Source of the DNA: Verrucomicrobiales bacterium
GTDB lineage: Bacteria; Verrucomicrobiota; Verrucomicrobiia; Verrucomicrobiales; DEV007
Length of the DNA stretch: 61,480 bases
Assembly (NCBI GenBank): GCA_029213265.1
Contig: JARGNG010000026.1
Span: 1-61,480 of the forward strand
Direction: 5' to 3'
The translations under genes and the position numbers were made by a program. The notes beneath the pieces were generated by a model that saw nothing but the letters and a program-made list of their open reading frames with translations, made no database searches and was not told the origin of the DNA. Positions 51,166-59,909 of the stretch are shown piece after piece. Each line of letters begins with the position of its first letter. The stretch's first letter is position 1.

Positions 51166-52077
51166 ATGAACCTGAAGCCTGAACCCTCCACTCGTGAAAC
51201 CGTGACAAGCGGATCGGAGGCGGTCTCAGAATTTGATTGGAAGAGAACACTGCTTCGCTTTCATCAAAACATTCAGGCCGATCACATTCAAATTGTCGCC
51301 GCCGGAGTCGCTTTCTATTTCTTCCTCGCCCTCTTCCCCGGAATCGCCGCCATCGTCTCTCTCTGCGGCCTCGTTGTGGATCCGGCAGAAGTCGAAATCT
51401 GGCTCGGACAACTCACCTCGATTCTCCCCGGGAAAACGCACGAGATGCTTTCCAACATTCTCAAAGGCTTTGCCGGAATGGCGAATGCCACCCACGGATT
51501 CAGCTTCGCGTTCAGTCTCGCTCTCAGTTTTTTCAGTGCGAAAAAGGGAACCGCGGCACTTTTCACCGGAATCAACATCGCCTACAACGTGAAGGAAAAA
51601 CGCGGCCTGTTTGCTAATTTTGGCATCCACTTGGTCCACACTCTGGGAACGATCGTCCTGGGACTCGCTGCGGTCAGCCTGATCGCCGGCTGGCCTGCCG
51701 CTGTGAATTTCCTCGATCTGCCTACTCACATTGCGAAGCCGGTGAGTTGGTTGATGTGGGTGATCTTGACCATCCTTGCCGTCGCAGCACTCATGGTCAC
51801 CTACAAAGTTGCCCCGGCAAGGCATCGCAAAGCTTCCAAATGGATCAATGGTGGTGCTGCCTCGGCCGCTTTTCTCTGGATCATTGGTTCACTTCTCTTT
51901 TCCTGGTATGTGAACAATTTCGGAAACTTCGACCGGATGTACGGAAGCATGGCGGCCGTGATCATTCTGCTTCTCTGGCTGTTCCTGACCTCTTTTTCGA
52001 TTCTTCTCGGCGCGGAAATCAATTCCGAACTGGAGTATCGGGCTGCCCATCGTAAGCGTTGCGAAGATGAGGCATAG
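51166..52077 (+). CDS. YihY/virulence factor BrkB family membrane protein
   Basis: A 303-residue protein from the ATG at 51166 (a GTG at 51154 is possible). It has about six hydrophobic segments and the family features A-A-G-V-A-F-Y-F-F-L-A-L-F-P-G, A-L-S-L-F-F-S-A-K-K-G-T-A-A-L-F-T-G-I-N and a late A-S-A-A-F-L-W-I-I-G-S-L-L-F-S-W-Y-V. The BrkB/YihY family is a widespread inner-membrane family of unproven function, once misnamed ribonuclease BN. The stop codon TAG lies in the left end of a BIME-like element. Confidence 0.88.
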   Translation: MNLKPEPSTRETVTSGSEAVSEFDWKRTLLRFHQNIQADHIQIVAAGVAFYFFLALFPGIAAIVSLCGLVVDPAEVEIWLGQLTSILPGKTHEMLSNILKGFAGMANATHGFSFAFSLALSFFSAKKGTAALFTGINIAYNVKEKRGLFANFGIHLVHTLGTIVLGLAAVSLIAGWPAAVNFLDLPTHIAKPVSWLMWVILTILAVAALMVTYKVAPARHRKASKWINGGAASAAFLWIIGSLLFSWYVNNFGNFDRMYGSMAAVIILLLWLFLTSFSILLGAEINSELEYRAAHRKRCEDEA

Positions 52078-52139
52078 CGGAAGTCGTGAGACTTTCGAAG
52101 GCGAGTCCTCCGGGAGAAAAACTCGCGTTTCCCTCTACG
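52075..52139. repeat. BIME-like element, copy 4
   Basis: Hairpins GGAAGTC-GTGA-GACTTTC (52079-52096) and GGGAGAAAAAC-TCGC-GTTTCCC (52112-52133), the latter loop reading GCGA on the other strand. The right end is CTAC (GTAG on minus, 52135-52138); the left end has ATAG and supplies the TAG stop at 52075-52077. It lies between convergent genes. Confidence 0.65.
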
Positions 52140-52146
52140 GTAATGC

Positions 52147-53109
52147 TCAGGGAGTGGCCAGCAGGAACGCCGTGTAGAGGACATCCGCAGTGAGTCGGGC
52201 ATTCTCCTCCGCGACCTGGCTCAAATAACGATCCGTTTTCTCACTCGACCCTTTCGCCTCCCACTCATCTTCCAGATGCGCGGCAACAAAACCGTCGCGC
52301 CTGGTGTAGATTTCTTCGGCAAATTGACGACTCGCAAAGAGCCGATCCACGAATTCCCGCGACGCCTCCTCAGCCGTATCACCGAGGATCTTCGGCGAAT
52401 AGCCCTTCAACTCTGCGCTCATGCCCTTCCCTCCCACAAACCAAAACAGAGAACTGCTCTGCGGTTTCTCGCGGAAGCTCTTTTCTTTCCTTTGCAGGCC
52501 ATGATCAGAAAGAGTGCTCTCGAAAGCTTCCCGCTGTGGGGTATATCCATCCCAGACGTGATAAGGCGAAACCCGATCCTGAATCGCGTGAGCAAAACTA
52601 CCGAAGTATTCCGCGGCAATGACATCGTTCCCCTCGCGAAAGGCGGCGGAAATCTTTTCGAAATACCACTTCGAGCCTTTGTGGGCGAACTCCCGGTTCA
52701 CTTCTTCGGTCTGAAACGTGAAGTAATGATAGGTCTTTGGTCGCGGCCCTTCCCATTCGAGACGATCCGGCCCGGCGTAGGTGATGGGCGGAAGAAAGGT
52801 TCCGTTTTTTTCCGCATACAAGAAACCGGCGGCACGGACCCGCTCCTCCAGATCTTCCTCATTGCGCGAGGGACCGTCCACGTAGTCGGGGTGTTTACTG
52901 AAGTGATTCGAAACATACCAGGAAATCGTCTCCTCCTTCCCGAGGAATTCGTTCCGGTGCAAAGCCCTCCATCGCTTCTGCAATTCGACAGGTTGTACCT
53001 CGAGCGCGGCCTCCGTAATGATCCGGTGCCCCACGCCCCAACCGTTCGAGTAAAACGGTTGGAAAAGTACGAACAGGAAGAGCAGACCGCTGCAGTGCCT
53101 TGCTTTCAT
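52147..53109 (-). CDS. S1/P1 nuclease / phospholipase C superfamily protein, secreted
   Basis: A 320-residue protein from the ATG at 53109 (53127 possible). After the signal (SGLLFLFVLFQPFYS) the mature start N-G-W-G-V-G-H-R-I is the zinc-binding N-terminal Trp-His of the S1/P1 nuclease and phospholipase C superfamily. Other ligands appear in Y-F-G-S-F-A-H-A-I-Q-D-R-V-S-P-Y-H and H-Y-F-T-F. These trizinc enzymes cleave phosphodiester bonds in nucleic acids or phospholipids; the substrate here is undecided. The divergence from typical members is large. Confidence 0.7.
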   Translation of the reverse strand: MKARHCSGLLFLFVLFQPFYSNGWGVGHRIITEAALEVQPVELQKRWRALHRNEFLGKEETISWYVSNHFSKHPDYVDGPSRNEEDLEERVRAAGFLYAEKNGTFLPPITYAGPDRLEWEGPRPKTYHYFTFQTEEVNREFAHKGSKWYFEKISAAFREGNDVIAAEYFGSFAHAIQDRVSPYHVWDGYTPQREAFESTLSDHGLQRKEKSFREKPQSSSLFWFVGGKGMSAELKGYSPKILGDTAEEASREFVDRLFASRQFAEEIYTRRDGFVAAHLEDEWEAKGSSEKTDRYLSQVAEENARLTADVLYTAFLLATP

Positions 53110-53130
53110 TTCTCCTGACAATGACACAAC

Positions 53131-54411
53131 CTACACCGTGCTCTGCAGTCCATCCATTTCATCGGAACTGGTCGCGAACCGCTCAAATTCCAATCCGGCC
53201 TGGTGAATGGCACTCAGATAGAGATTCGGAAGCGGATAGTTCTCTTTCTGACTGAAGGCGAGATGCTGCCCGTGTTTGAATCCACCTCCGCCAAAAAGAA
53301 CCGGCATGTTTTTATTGTCATGTGAGGACGCGTTTCCGAGGTTCGAGGTCAGGAGCACCATGGTATCGTCGAGGAGACTGGTTCCGTTCTGATCAACCCC
53401 CTTTAGATCGCGCAAAAAGTTACCCCAGGCATCGACCATGGCCTGCTCGACGATGGCAAGCTGATCGAGTTTCTCCTCATCACGCCCGTGGTGGCTCAGG
53501 CCGTGGTAACTCTGATCAACACCTTCCAATGCATTCACGGTATTCCCGGTGCAATGAAGCGTAACGAAACGGGTCGAGTCCGTTTGCAGAGCGAGGAAAA
53601 CAACGTCGAGCATGGCTCGTTTCAAATCCGCCGCATTGTTCCGGTCGGGAAGCCCTACCTTCGTTTTAACTTTCGGCTTGGGTTTCTTGATCCATGCCTC
53701 ATCCGCTTCGAGGCGTTGTTCCAGTTCCCGAACGCTCGTGAACCAGGCGTCGAGCTTTTCGCGGTCTCCCGCACCAACTTCGCGTTGCAGGGCTTTCGCC
53801 TCCGCTCCGACAATGTCCATGACGCTCTGGCCACCGCGAACGAGTTCCGCCTCACGTCTCTTTGCATCAGGTGAATCATCGATGAAAAGTTTTGCGAAGA
53901 GCTTCTTCGGATCCTGCATCGCCGGGATCATCGCTCCGTTCTCCGTGTAGGAAGGACTGCGCTCGCTCCCGGTGTTCAGTACGAGAGAGGGAAAGCGGGT
54001 CTCGTGTCCGAGATGCTTCGCCATCAACTGATCAATCGAAATCGTATTCCGGGAAGAACCACCCGCCGAGTTCGGACAGGCGGAAAAGATGCTCGCCTCT
54101 GCGGTATGCCCGCCTTTGACCCCCGGGTGAGAGGATCCTGACACGACCGTAAAATCTTCCCGCAGATCCTGAATCGACTTGAGATACCGCGACGGTTTGT
54201 AGTCACGCCCTTTTCCCTCCGGAACCAGATTCGGGTTGTGCAATCCGAGAGAAAGACTGACTCCCACGAAACGTTTCGGCGAAACCGGTGCGGACGCACC
54301 AAAGGCAGGATTCATCGCATCGAGCCAGGGAAGGCCGAGGGCGATTCCGGCTCCCCGCAGAACCGTTCGGCGGGAGAGATGATTTCCAGTGTGAATATGA
54401 ACGTTTTTCAT
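53131..54411 (-). CDS. DUF1552 family secreted protein (Tat-type signal)
   Basis: A 426-residue protein beginning L-S-R-R-T-V-L-R-G-A-G-I-A-L-G-L-P-W-L (twin arginine and hydrophobic core). Family landmarks are V-S-L-S-L-G-L-H-N-P-N-L-V-P-E-G-K-G, S-S-H-P-G-V-K-G-G-H, S-I-D-Q-L-M-A, L-D-A-W-F-T-S-V-R-E-L-E-Q-R and Y-H-G-L-S-H-H-G. The upstream DUF1592 gene ends 17 bases before its start. It is the third such pair in the window. Function unknown. Confidence 0.92.
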   Translation of the reverse strand: MKNVHIHTGNHLSRRTVLRGAGIALGLPWLDAMNPAFGASAPVSPKRFVGVSLSLGLHNPNLVPEGKGRDYKPSRYLKSIQDLREDFTVVSGSSHPGVKGGHTAEASIFSACPNSAGGSSRNTISIDQLMAKHLGHETRFPSLVLNTGSERSPSYTENGAMIPAMQDPKKLFAKLFIDDSPDAKRREAELVRGGQSVMDIVGAEAKALQREVGAGDREKLDAWFTSVRELEQRLEADEAWIKKPKPKVKTKVGLPDRNNAADLKRAMLDVVFLALQTDSTRFVTLHCTGNTVNALEGVDQSYHGLSHHGRDEEKLDQLAIVEQAMVDAWGNFLRDLKGVDQNGTSLLDDTMVLLTSNLGNASSHDNKNMPVLFGGGGFKHGQHLAFSQKENYPLPNLYLSAIHQAGLEFERFATSSDEMDGLQSTV

Positions 54412-54428
54412 GATCCGTGGGGAGTATC

Positions 54429-56813
54429 CTATTTGTATTGAAAGATGGGGCTGGCAATGGACTTTCTCAGCAGCGTTCCGAAGCCGTAATCAGAGTCCTT
54501 TGCTGAGGTAACCATCTTGCGAATCGTCTCTTCGTCGCTGAAACGAGTCTCCGCTCCGGTCGCGTAGGTGAGCAACTGTTTTACGAAATTCTCCGCCAGC
54601 ATTTCGGGTCGTCCTGTGTAAATCGACTTCCATTGATGGATCCCTGCGAAAGGCTTTCCGTCGGGAGTTACGCCGCTGGGATCGACCTTGGCCGCGTCTT
54701 TGACGGTCCCGTAGGCTTTCCGCCATTGGCCGATCGGATCAAAATTTTCGAGGGCAAATCCCGCCGGATCAATCTTGGCATGGCAGGAAGCACAGGTCTC
54801 GTCAGCGCTGTGCTTCGCCAGTTGGTCGCGAATACTGACGGCACCCCGAATGTCGGGCTCAACCGCCGGAACATTGGGTGGAGGCGGGGGTGTTTCGAGA
54901 CCGAGAATGCGCTCATTGATCCAGATCCCCCGTAAAATTGGCGAGGTCACGGAGCCGTCCGCCGTCACCTTGAGAACCGAGCCCTGCGTGACCAGTCCGG
55001 ACCGCGCCGTCTCGGGGAGACTGACTCTTTGTAATCCCTCACCCGCCTTGACCTGCACCTCATTCAATCCGTAGTGAACCTTCAGACGCGAATCAAGCAT
55101 CGCAAAATCCGAAGTAATCAGGTTCCGGGCACCCAGGTTCTTGCGAATCATCTCGGCGACAAAAGCCCGCGTCTCCGCCACCATCGACTCCTGCAGGATG
55201 GGATCAAACTCCCGGAAGCGACGGGGATCCGGGGTCGTAAAATCGATCTCTTTCAGATTCAGCCATTGGTCGGTGAAACTGGCAATGAAGCGTTCCGACT
55301 TCGGGTCCTTGAGCATTCGGTCAACCTGCTGCTGAAGGATCGCAGACTGGGAAAGCTTCTTCGACCTGGCCAGATTGAGAAGTTCCTCATCGGGAAGACT
55401 GTCCCAGAGAAAGTAGCTGAGGCGCGAGGCGAGGGAATAATCGTCGAGCTTTCCCGGTTTTTCGATGAATCCCAAAAATCGGGGGGAGCACAGAACGGCC
55501 CGGTATCCCACTCGAAGCGAAGTTTCGAGCGACTTACTCGTTTCCCATTTTTTCAGAGCTAGATCGATATAGGGCTGAACCTGCTCTTTCGTAACCGGCC
55601 GACGAAATGCCTTTTCAGCAAAGAGCGGAACGAGACGTTTGATCGTCCACTGCTTGCTCTCCACGACCGGCTTTCCTTTTTCAAATTTTACTCCCGGATA
55701 GATCACCTTCCGAATCTGGTCCCGCGTCGCGTTGGGGTAGATTCGCTCCATCTTGATCGAATCAAAGGAGATCCCGGCAAATCCATCCTTCGCGAGATCC
55801 CGACCTTTGTAGGAAACATTTCCGCCAGTAGCACCTGTCGGGGCCGGGCGATCCGTTCCCTCGTTCGGTTCAAATTCGAGCATGTGCCCCTTTTGGATCC
55901 ATGCCTCGAAACTTTGGGTTCGAGGTTTCGCGATCGCCTCAACACTGCCGACATAGTAAAGAATCGGCTCATTGGAAGAACAGGCACCGGATCGGATCGA
56001 CCCCCATACAGCATCATCGGGCCCGCGATTGATCCCCCGGAAATTGTTCACCGTTACACGATACCAACCCGACTCGGGAACCGCGGTCTTCGGCATGCGG
56101 CCAGTAAACTGGAGGTTCATGCGCCAGGTGATCGTTTTCCCGTTTCGAGCTTCCGGCCCGCGGTAGTTTCCCCCCGTCCGAAAAGTCAGGTCTTTCGCCG
56201 CGAGCGTCTTTCGGTAGCTCTTTTCCCCCCGATGAACGCGATCAAAGGCCTCGGTCAGGGCGGCATTGGCGGCATTGAGATATTTCTCCAGATGAAAATG
56301 ACTCAGCTGCTGAGTTTCGGCCACGGTTTCAAATCCATGCCCGGCGTCTTCCATCGGAAGAAATCCGAGCAGGGGGATGTCGATCCCGAGCAGGTCGTGG
56401 AGCGAATTCTCGTATTCGACCGGAGTGAGACGACGACCGTGAACCCTGCCAAACTGCTCCAGAAAAGCTTTGTCAGTTTCTATCAACGGACTCCGCAAAG
56501 TCTTCAGAAAAGCCGCCATTTCACCGGAATCAGGACGCGGCTTCTTTTTCGGCGGCATCTCCCCGTCTTTGACACGCTGATAGATCAGATCCCAGGCCGC
56601 GAATTCCGCGGGATTTTTCAGATCAAAATTGAGCGCCGTCAGGTCGAGGTCCCCTTCAGTCGTCAAATCATCGTGGCATTCGAGACAGTGTTGCTCGAGA
56701 AAAGGATTCAGCTTTTTCCAGATGTCCTCATCGGCCGATACGGTCCTGCCGACCCATGCGAACGCACCGGTAGCGAGGAGACAAATCAGGAGGTGAGAGG
56801 AAGGAGCGCGCAT
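54429..56813 (-). CDS. DUF1592-domain c-type cytochrome protein
   Basis: A 794-residue secreted protein (signal around residues 5-22). Heme site C-L-E-C-H at residues 43-47, R-R-L-T-P-V-E-Y-E-N-S-L-H-D-L-L (DUF1587), a beta-rich insertion, L-S-Y-F-L-W-D-S-L-P-D-E-E-L (DUF1592), R-S-G-L-V-T-Q-G-S-V-L (DUF1588), then the second heme site C-A-S-C-H-A-K-I-D-P-A-G-F-A-L-E-N-F and DUF1585. It is upstream of the DUF1552 gene and in the same direction. Confidence 0.92.
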   Translation of the reverse strand: MRAPSSHLLICLLATGAFAWVGRTVSADEDIWKKLNPFLEQHCLECHDDLTTEGDLDLTALNFDLKNPAEFAAWDLIYQRVKDGEMPPKKKPRPDSGEMAAFLKTLRSPLIETDKAFLEQFGRVHGRRLTPVEYENSLHDLLGIDIPLLGFLPMEDAGHGFETVAETQQLSHFHLEKYLNAANAALTEAFDRVHRGEKSYRKTLAAKDLTFRTGGNYRGPEARNGKTITWRMNLQFTGRMPKTAVPESGWYRVTVNNFRGINRGPDDAVWGSIRSGACSSNEPILYYVGSVEAIAKPRTQSFEAWIQKGHMLEFEPNEGTDRPAPTGATGGNVSYKGRDLAKDGFAGISFDSIKMERIYPNATRDQIRKVIYPGVKFEKGKPVVESKQWTIKRLVPLFAEKAFRRPVTKEQVQPYIDLALKKWETSKSLETSLRVGYRAVLCSPRFLGFIEKPGKLDDYSLASRLSYFLWDSLPDEELLNLARSKKLSQSAILQQQVDRMLKDPKSERFIASFTDQWLNLKEIDFTTPDPRRFREFDPILQESMVAETRAFVAEMIRKNLGARNLITSDFAMLDSRLKVHYGLNEVQVKAGEGLQRVSLPETARSGLVTQGSVLKVTADGSVTSPILRGIWINERILGLETPPPPPNVPAVEPDIRGAVSIRDQLAKHSADETCASCHAKIDPAGFALENFDPIGQWRKAYGTVKDAAKVDPSGVTPDGKPFAGIHQWKSIYTGRPEMLAENFVKQLLTYATGAETRFSDEETIRKMVTSAKDSDYGFGTLLRKSIASPIFQYK

Positions 56814-57034
56814 TCTAGGAGGTTACGATTACCCGGGGAGAAACGAAGCCGCTTATTGGCAAGGATTCAAGCAGTGGTAACGCCGCAGAGACGGACCTCC
56901 CAAGCGGGAATGCGCCTGCTTTTCCGGTTAACCTTTTCGGTGAAGAATCCCGGCTTGCTCCACGAAGTCCTACGATGCCGCCTCCTCTCAAACCGCGAGG
57001 CGCCCTGCTGGAGAGACGTAACGAGGGCCTTTTC

Positions 57035-58558
57035 CTATCGTCGCGACCATCGCAGCCACTTTTCCATGATCGCTTTCACCTTCGGCGTCAGCTTGGTCCG
57101 GTTGTAAAGATCGCCGACTTTCCGGATCGCTTCGCCTACCGTCGGATAGGGATGAATCGTTTTGACAATCTTCCCGAGGCCAACCCCGTTTGTCATCGCG
57201 AGGGTCAGTTCACCGATCATATCGCCGGCATTGGCACCCACAACCGTCGCGCCAACGATTTTATCGGTTCCCTTTTTCAGATGAACCCGGACAAAGCCGT
57301 CCGTTTCTCCCGAGAGAATCGCGCGATCCACTCCGCTCAGTTCCTGAGTAAAGGTATCAATCTCGAGCCCCTTCTCTTTCGCTTCTTTCGGGCTCACGCC
57401 AACGTGCGCCACTTCCGGCTCGCAGTAGGTGGCCCGGGGAATCACGAGATTGCTCTCTTTGCCCCGACCGAGAAAGAGGGCGTTTCCGATCACAGTGCGG
57501 GCCATGAAATCAGCCGCGTGGGTAAATTTGAAACGCGAGCAAATGTCTCCGGCCGCGTAGATGTTCTTTACGGTCGTTTGCAGCCGGTCATTCACCTCCA
57601 CACCTGCCTTGGAAAATTGGATTCCCACATCCTCGAGGCCGAGGTCTTCGACGTTGGGAGCGCGACCTACGGCGATGAGAATCCGGTCGACGGTTTCGTC
57701 ATATCCACCTTCAACCGCGTCGACCTTGAGCCGGACACCTCCACCCTCACCGGGGCTGAGCTGAAGCTCTCGGCCGTGCTGGAGAATCGTGACCCCGTCC
57801 TTCTCGAGGGCTTTCCGGACAAGCGCTCCCGCGTCGGGATCTTCGCGGGGAAGAATACCATCGGCGGACTCCACCAGGAAAACGTGCGATCCGAGCCGGG
57901 CAAAGCTTTGCGCCATTTCCACTCCAATCGGCCCGGCCCCTACAATCCCGAACCGTTTCGGAATTTCTGTGAGCGAAAAGAGAGTCTCGTTGGTGAGGTA
58001 GTCGACTTGATCAAGCCCGGGGATAGCAGGAGCCGAGGCACGGGCCCCCGTGGCGATCGTCGCTTTTTTGAAGGTCAACTCCGTTCCGTCTACGTCAATG
58101 GTGTTGGCACTTGTGAATTTTCCCTGGCCGATAAAGACATCGATACCCAGTTCCTGAAATCGTGCTGCGGAGTCGTGCGGACTGATGTCCGAACGAAGTT
58201 TTCTCATTCGCTCCATCGCAGCGCCGAAATCCACGGTGACTCCCCCGGGAACATGGACCCCGAACTCCGCCGCGTCCCGCACCTGGGCCGCCCGCTTTGC
58301 CGCGGCAATGATCGCCTTTGAAGGGACACAGCCCACGTTGAGGCAGTCCCCTCCGAGGAGACTGCGTTCGATCAGCGCCACTTTCGCTCCGAGGCCGGCC
58401 GCCCCGGCCGCGGTGACGAGCCCGGCCGTTCCCCCTCCAATGACGACCATGTTATAGGTCCCATCCGGAGTCGGGTTGACCCAGTCGACGGGGTGAACAT
58501 TCGACTGGAGTTTTTGGTTGTGCTCGTCGAGCGGTTGAAGCGGGGTGAGATGACTCAT
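57035..58558 (-). CDS. Pyridine nucleotide-disulfide oxidoreductase (mercuric reductase / dihydrolipoamide dehydrogenase type)
   Basis: A 507-residue cytoplasmic flavoprotein. FAD motif V-V-I-G-G-G-T-A-G-L-V near residues 38-48, redox-active disulfide G-G-D-C-L-N-V-G-C-V-P-S-K (Cys 72 and 77), NAD(P) domain G-A-G-P-I-G-V-E-M-A and the second FAD segment N-I-Y-A-A-G-D. The C-terminal H-P-Y-P-T-V-G-E-A provides the catalytic His of the partner subunit. The mercuric-reductase HMA domain and the C-terminal Cys pair are absent, so mercury reduction is unlikely. It carries two ACAGAC-type operator sites upstream, shared with thioredoxin. Confidence 0.9.
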   Translation of the reverse strand: MSHLTPLQPLDEHNQKLQSNVHPVDWVNPTPDGTYNMVVIGGGTAGLVTAAGAAGLGAKVALIERSLLGGDCLNVGCVPSKAIIAAAKRAAQVRDAAEFGVHVPGGVTVDFGAAMERMRKLRSDISPHDSAARFQELGIDVFIGQGKFTSANTIDVDGTELTFKKATIATGARASAPAIPGLDQVDYLTNETLFSLTEIPKRFGIVGAGPIGVEMAQSFARLGSHVFLVESADGILPREDPDAGALVRKALEKDGVTILQHGRELQLSPGEGGGVRLKVDAVEGGYDETVDRILIAVGRAPNVEDLGLEDVGIQFSKAGVEVNDRLQTTVKNIYAAGDICSRFKFTHAADFMARTVIGNALFLGRGKESNLVIPRATYCEPEVAHVGVSPKEAKEKGLEIDTFTQELSGVDRAILSGETDGFVRVHLKKGTDKIVGATVVGANAGDMIGELTLAMTNGVGLGKIVKTIHPYPTVGEAIRKVGDLYNRTKLTPKVKAIMEKWLRWSRR

Positions 58559-58592
58559 TGAAGCTGGATTAGACGTGCAAGGATGAAAATTA

Positions 58593-58639
58593 ACAGACCA
58601 AGCTGTCTGTAGAACACCACCTTAACAGACAAGTCTGTC
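58593..58639. promoter_or_regulatory. Two operator-like palindromes upstream of the disulfide oxidoreductase
   Basis: ACAGAC-CAAGCT-GTCTGT (58594-58611) and ACAGAC-AA-GTCTGT (58626-58639) lie 36-53 and 68-81 bases before the ATG at 58558. The same half-site ACAGAY with GTCTGT occurs upstream of thioredoxin at 43671. The sites resemble TetR-type operators. Confidence 0.55.
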
Positions 58640-58715
58640 TTAACGCAATGAAAATCTCCCTATCAAGCCCTTCACAGGAACCAAACGGCCCAATCAAACA
58701 CACCTATATTCCGTT

Positions 58716-58733
58716 CCTAACCAATGGGTTAGG
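58716..58733. terminator. Hairpin CCTAACC-AATG-GGTTAGG
   Basis: A perfect 7 base-pair stem in the 222-base gap 58559-58780. It lies downstream of the DUF2231 gene end (minus strand) and may act as its terminator, though there is no T-run. No gene is seen in this gap apart from the operators. Confidence 0.35.
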
Positions 58734-58780
58734 GATCAACGATTCGCTGAGGGAACGACAGGGAAAAATAACGCAATCGC

Positions 58781-59683
58781 TCACTCAGTCCTCGCGCCAC
58801 TCCATATCCAGCGCATGATCGCGATGGTTTCCTCTGGAGTCAGGCGCTCTTTCCCCTCCGGCGGCATCGCCAAATCGTCTTCCTCCGGCAAAGTGATCGT
58901 TTCCACCAAATAGCTTTCCACGGCCACTCCTTTCACAATGGGATCGAGTTCACTCTCACCGGCGGTAAAGAGCCCTTCGACCGTGTCCATTCGGTAGTCG
59001 CCCTTCTGCTTCTCCGGACCGTGACAGGGATAGCATTTCTTTTCAAAGATAGGCTGGATCACTTCAGCGTATTCGCCGGAACCAACAGAAGCGGAACCTT
59101 CTCCCTCTCGTTCCGGTTCAACCCATTTTACGACCCACTCCGGCGCATTTTCATACAAGTACTTGGATCCATGAGTCAGGTTTCCTCCCCCATGACCTGC
59201 AATGACAAGAAGGATCGAATCCACCAGGAGCAGAGATCGATACAAAACCGCCCCGCCTTTTCCGGAATTCTTACGAAAGCCGAAGAGATGGGCGAAATAG
59301 ACGAGCGTGGTGACCGCGCCCACAGCAATGCCATACCAACGATGCTCTTCCAATGTTTCGGGCTCGTAGCCTCCCCCACTGGCGCGAAAAATTCCCAGCA
59401 GGACCACGACCACTGCACTCAGGGCACTGAAAAGCAGCACAATACCGATCGCTTTTCGCAGCGGCTCGCTGGGACGAAAAAAGGAATAGATCTCCAGAAT
59501 CACGGCCATCACGACAAAGCCGATCGGCATATGAAGTGTCACCGTATGAAAGGGCGCGAGGAAAGCCCGCCAGTCGAAGGCTTCGACCTCTTTCGCTGAC
59601 TCTGCCGCATCAGCAAGCCCGGGGAAGAGGATTCCGAGCGATAGAATCAGGAAGCATCCGGCTGTGTATTTTGCAGAACTCAT
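58781..59683 (-). CDS. DUF2231-type membrane protein with c-type cytochrome domain
   Basis: A 300-residue protein. After a signal (FLILSLGILFPGLADA) there are about four membrane segments with the DUF2231 pattern P-F-H-T-V-T-L-H-M-P-I-G-F-V-V and A-G-H-G-G-G-N-L-T-H-G. A heme site C-Y-P-C-H lies at residues 217-221, followed by M-P-P-E-G-K and a short PSCyt1-type domain. The combination suggests a membrane cytochrome, perhaps receiving electrons from periplasmic dehydrogenases. It stands alone between two gaps. Confidence 0.8.
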   Translation of the reverse strand: MSSAKYTAGCFLILSLGILFPGLADAAESAKEVEAFDWRAFLAPFHTVTLHMPIGFVVMAVILEIYSFFRPSEPLRKAIGIVLLFSALSAVVVVLLGIFRASGGGYEPETLEEHRWYGIAVGAVTTLVYFAHLFGFRKNSGKGGAVLYRSLLLVDSILLVIAGHGGGNLTHGSKYLYENAPEWVVKWVEPEREGEGSASVGSGEYAEVIQPIFEKKCYPCHGPEKQKGDYRMDTVEGLFTAGESELDPIVKGVAVESYLVETITLPEEDDLAMPPEGKERLTPEETIAIMRWIWSGARTE

Positions 59684-59866
59684 CCTCTTACCATGACGTC
59701 AAAAACTCCTCCGAAGCAACCTTTCGGCAAAATAGGATCAGCCTTTGCCAGAATCCGCGGAAGAAGAAAGCTTCCCTATACCATCAGCGCGCAGAGGGAG
59801 GGAGGGCAGAACTCCCGCTCTGTCTGCGACGCGTTCTTCTTTCCATCGAGTTCCGTTTTCTCATCC

Positions 59867-59897
59867 AACAGGGTTGAATTCATGCCCTAACCCTGTT
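59867..59897. promoter_or_regulatory. Perfect paired AACAGGGTT / AACCCTGTT inverted box
   Basis: AACAGGGTT (59867-59875) and AACCCTGTT (59889-59897), a perfect inverted pair with 13 bases between, 12 bases before the EI24 gene start. It is the best instance of the box found at five places. The rest of the 226-base gap (59684-59909) has a G-rich hairpin near 59795-59826 and no gene. Confidence 0.5.
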
Positions 59898-59909
59898 CCC
59901 TTTCTCTCT

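Noticed and set aside
56814..57034. A degenerate GTAG hairpin element in the gap
   Set aside because: CCTACG and CCTATC occur in the gap, but the stems do not pair convincingly.
57035..58558. Mercuric reductase assignment
   Set aside because: The N-terminal heavy-metal domain and C-terminal Cys pair that define MerA are not present, and no mer genes are nearby.
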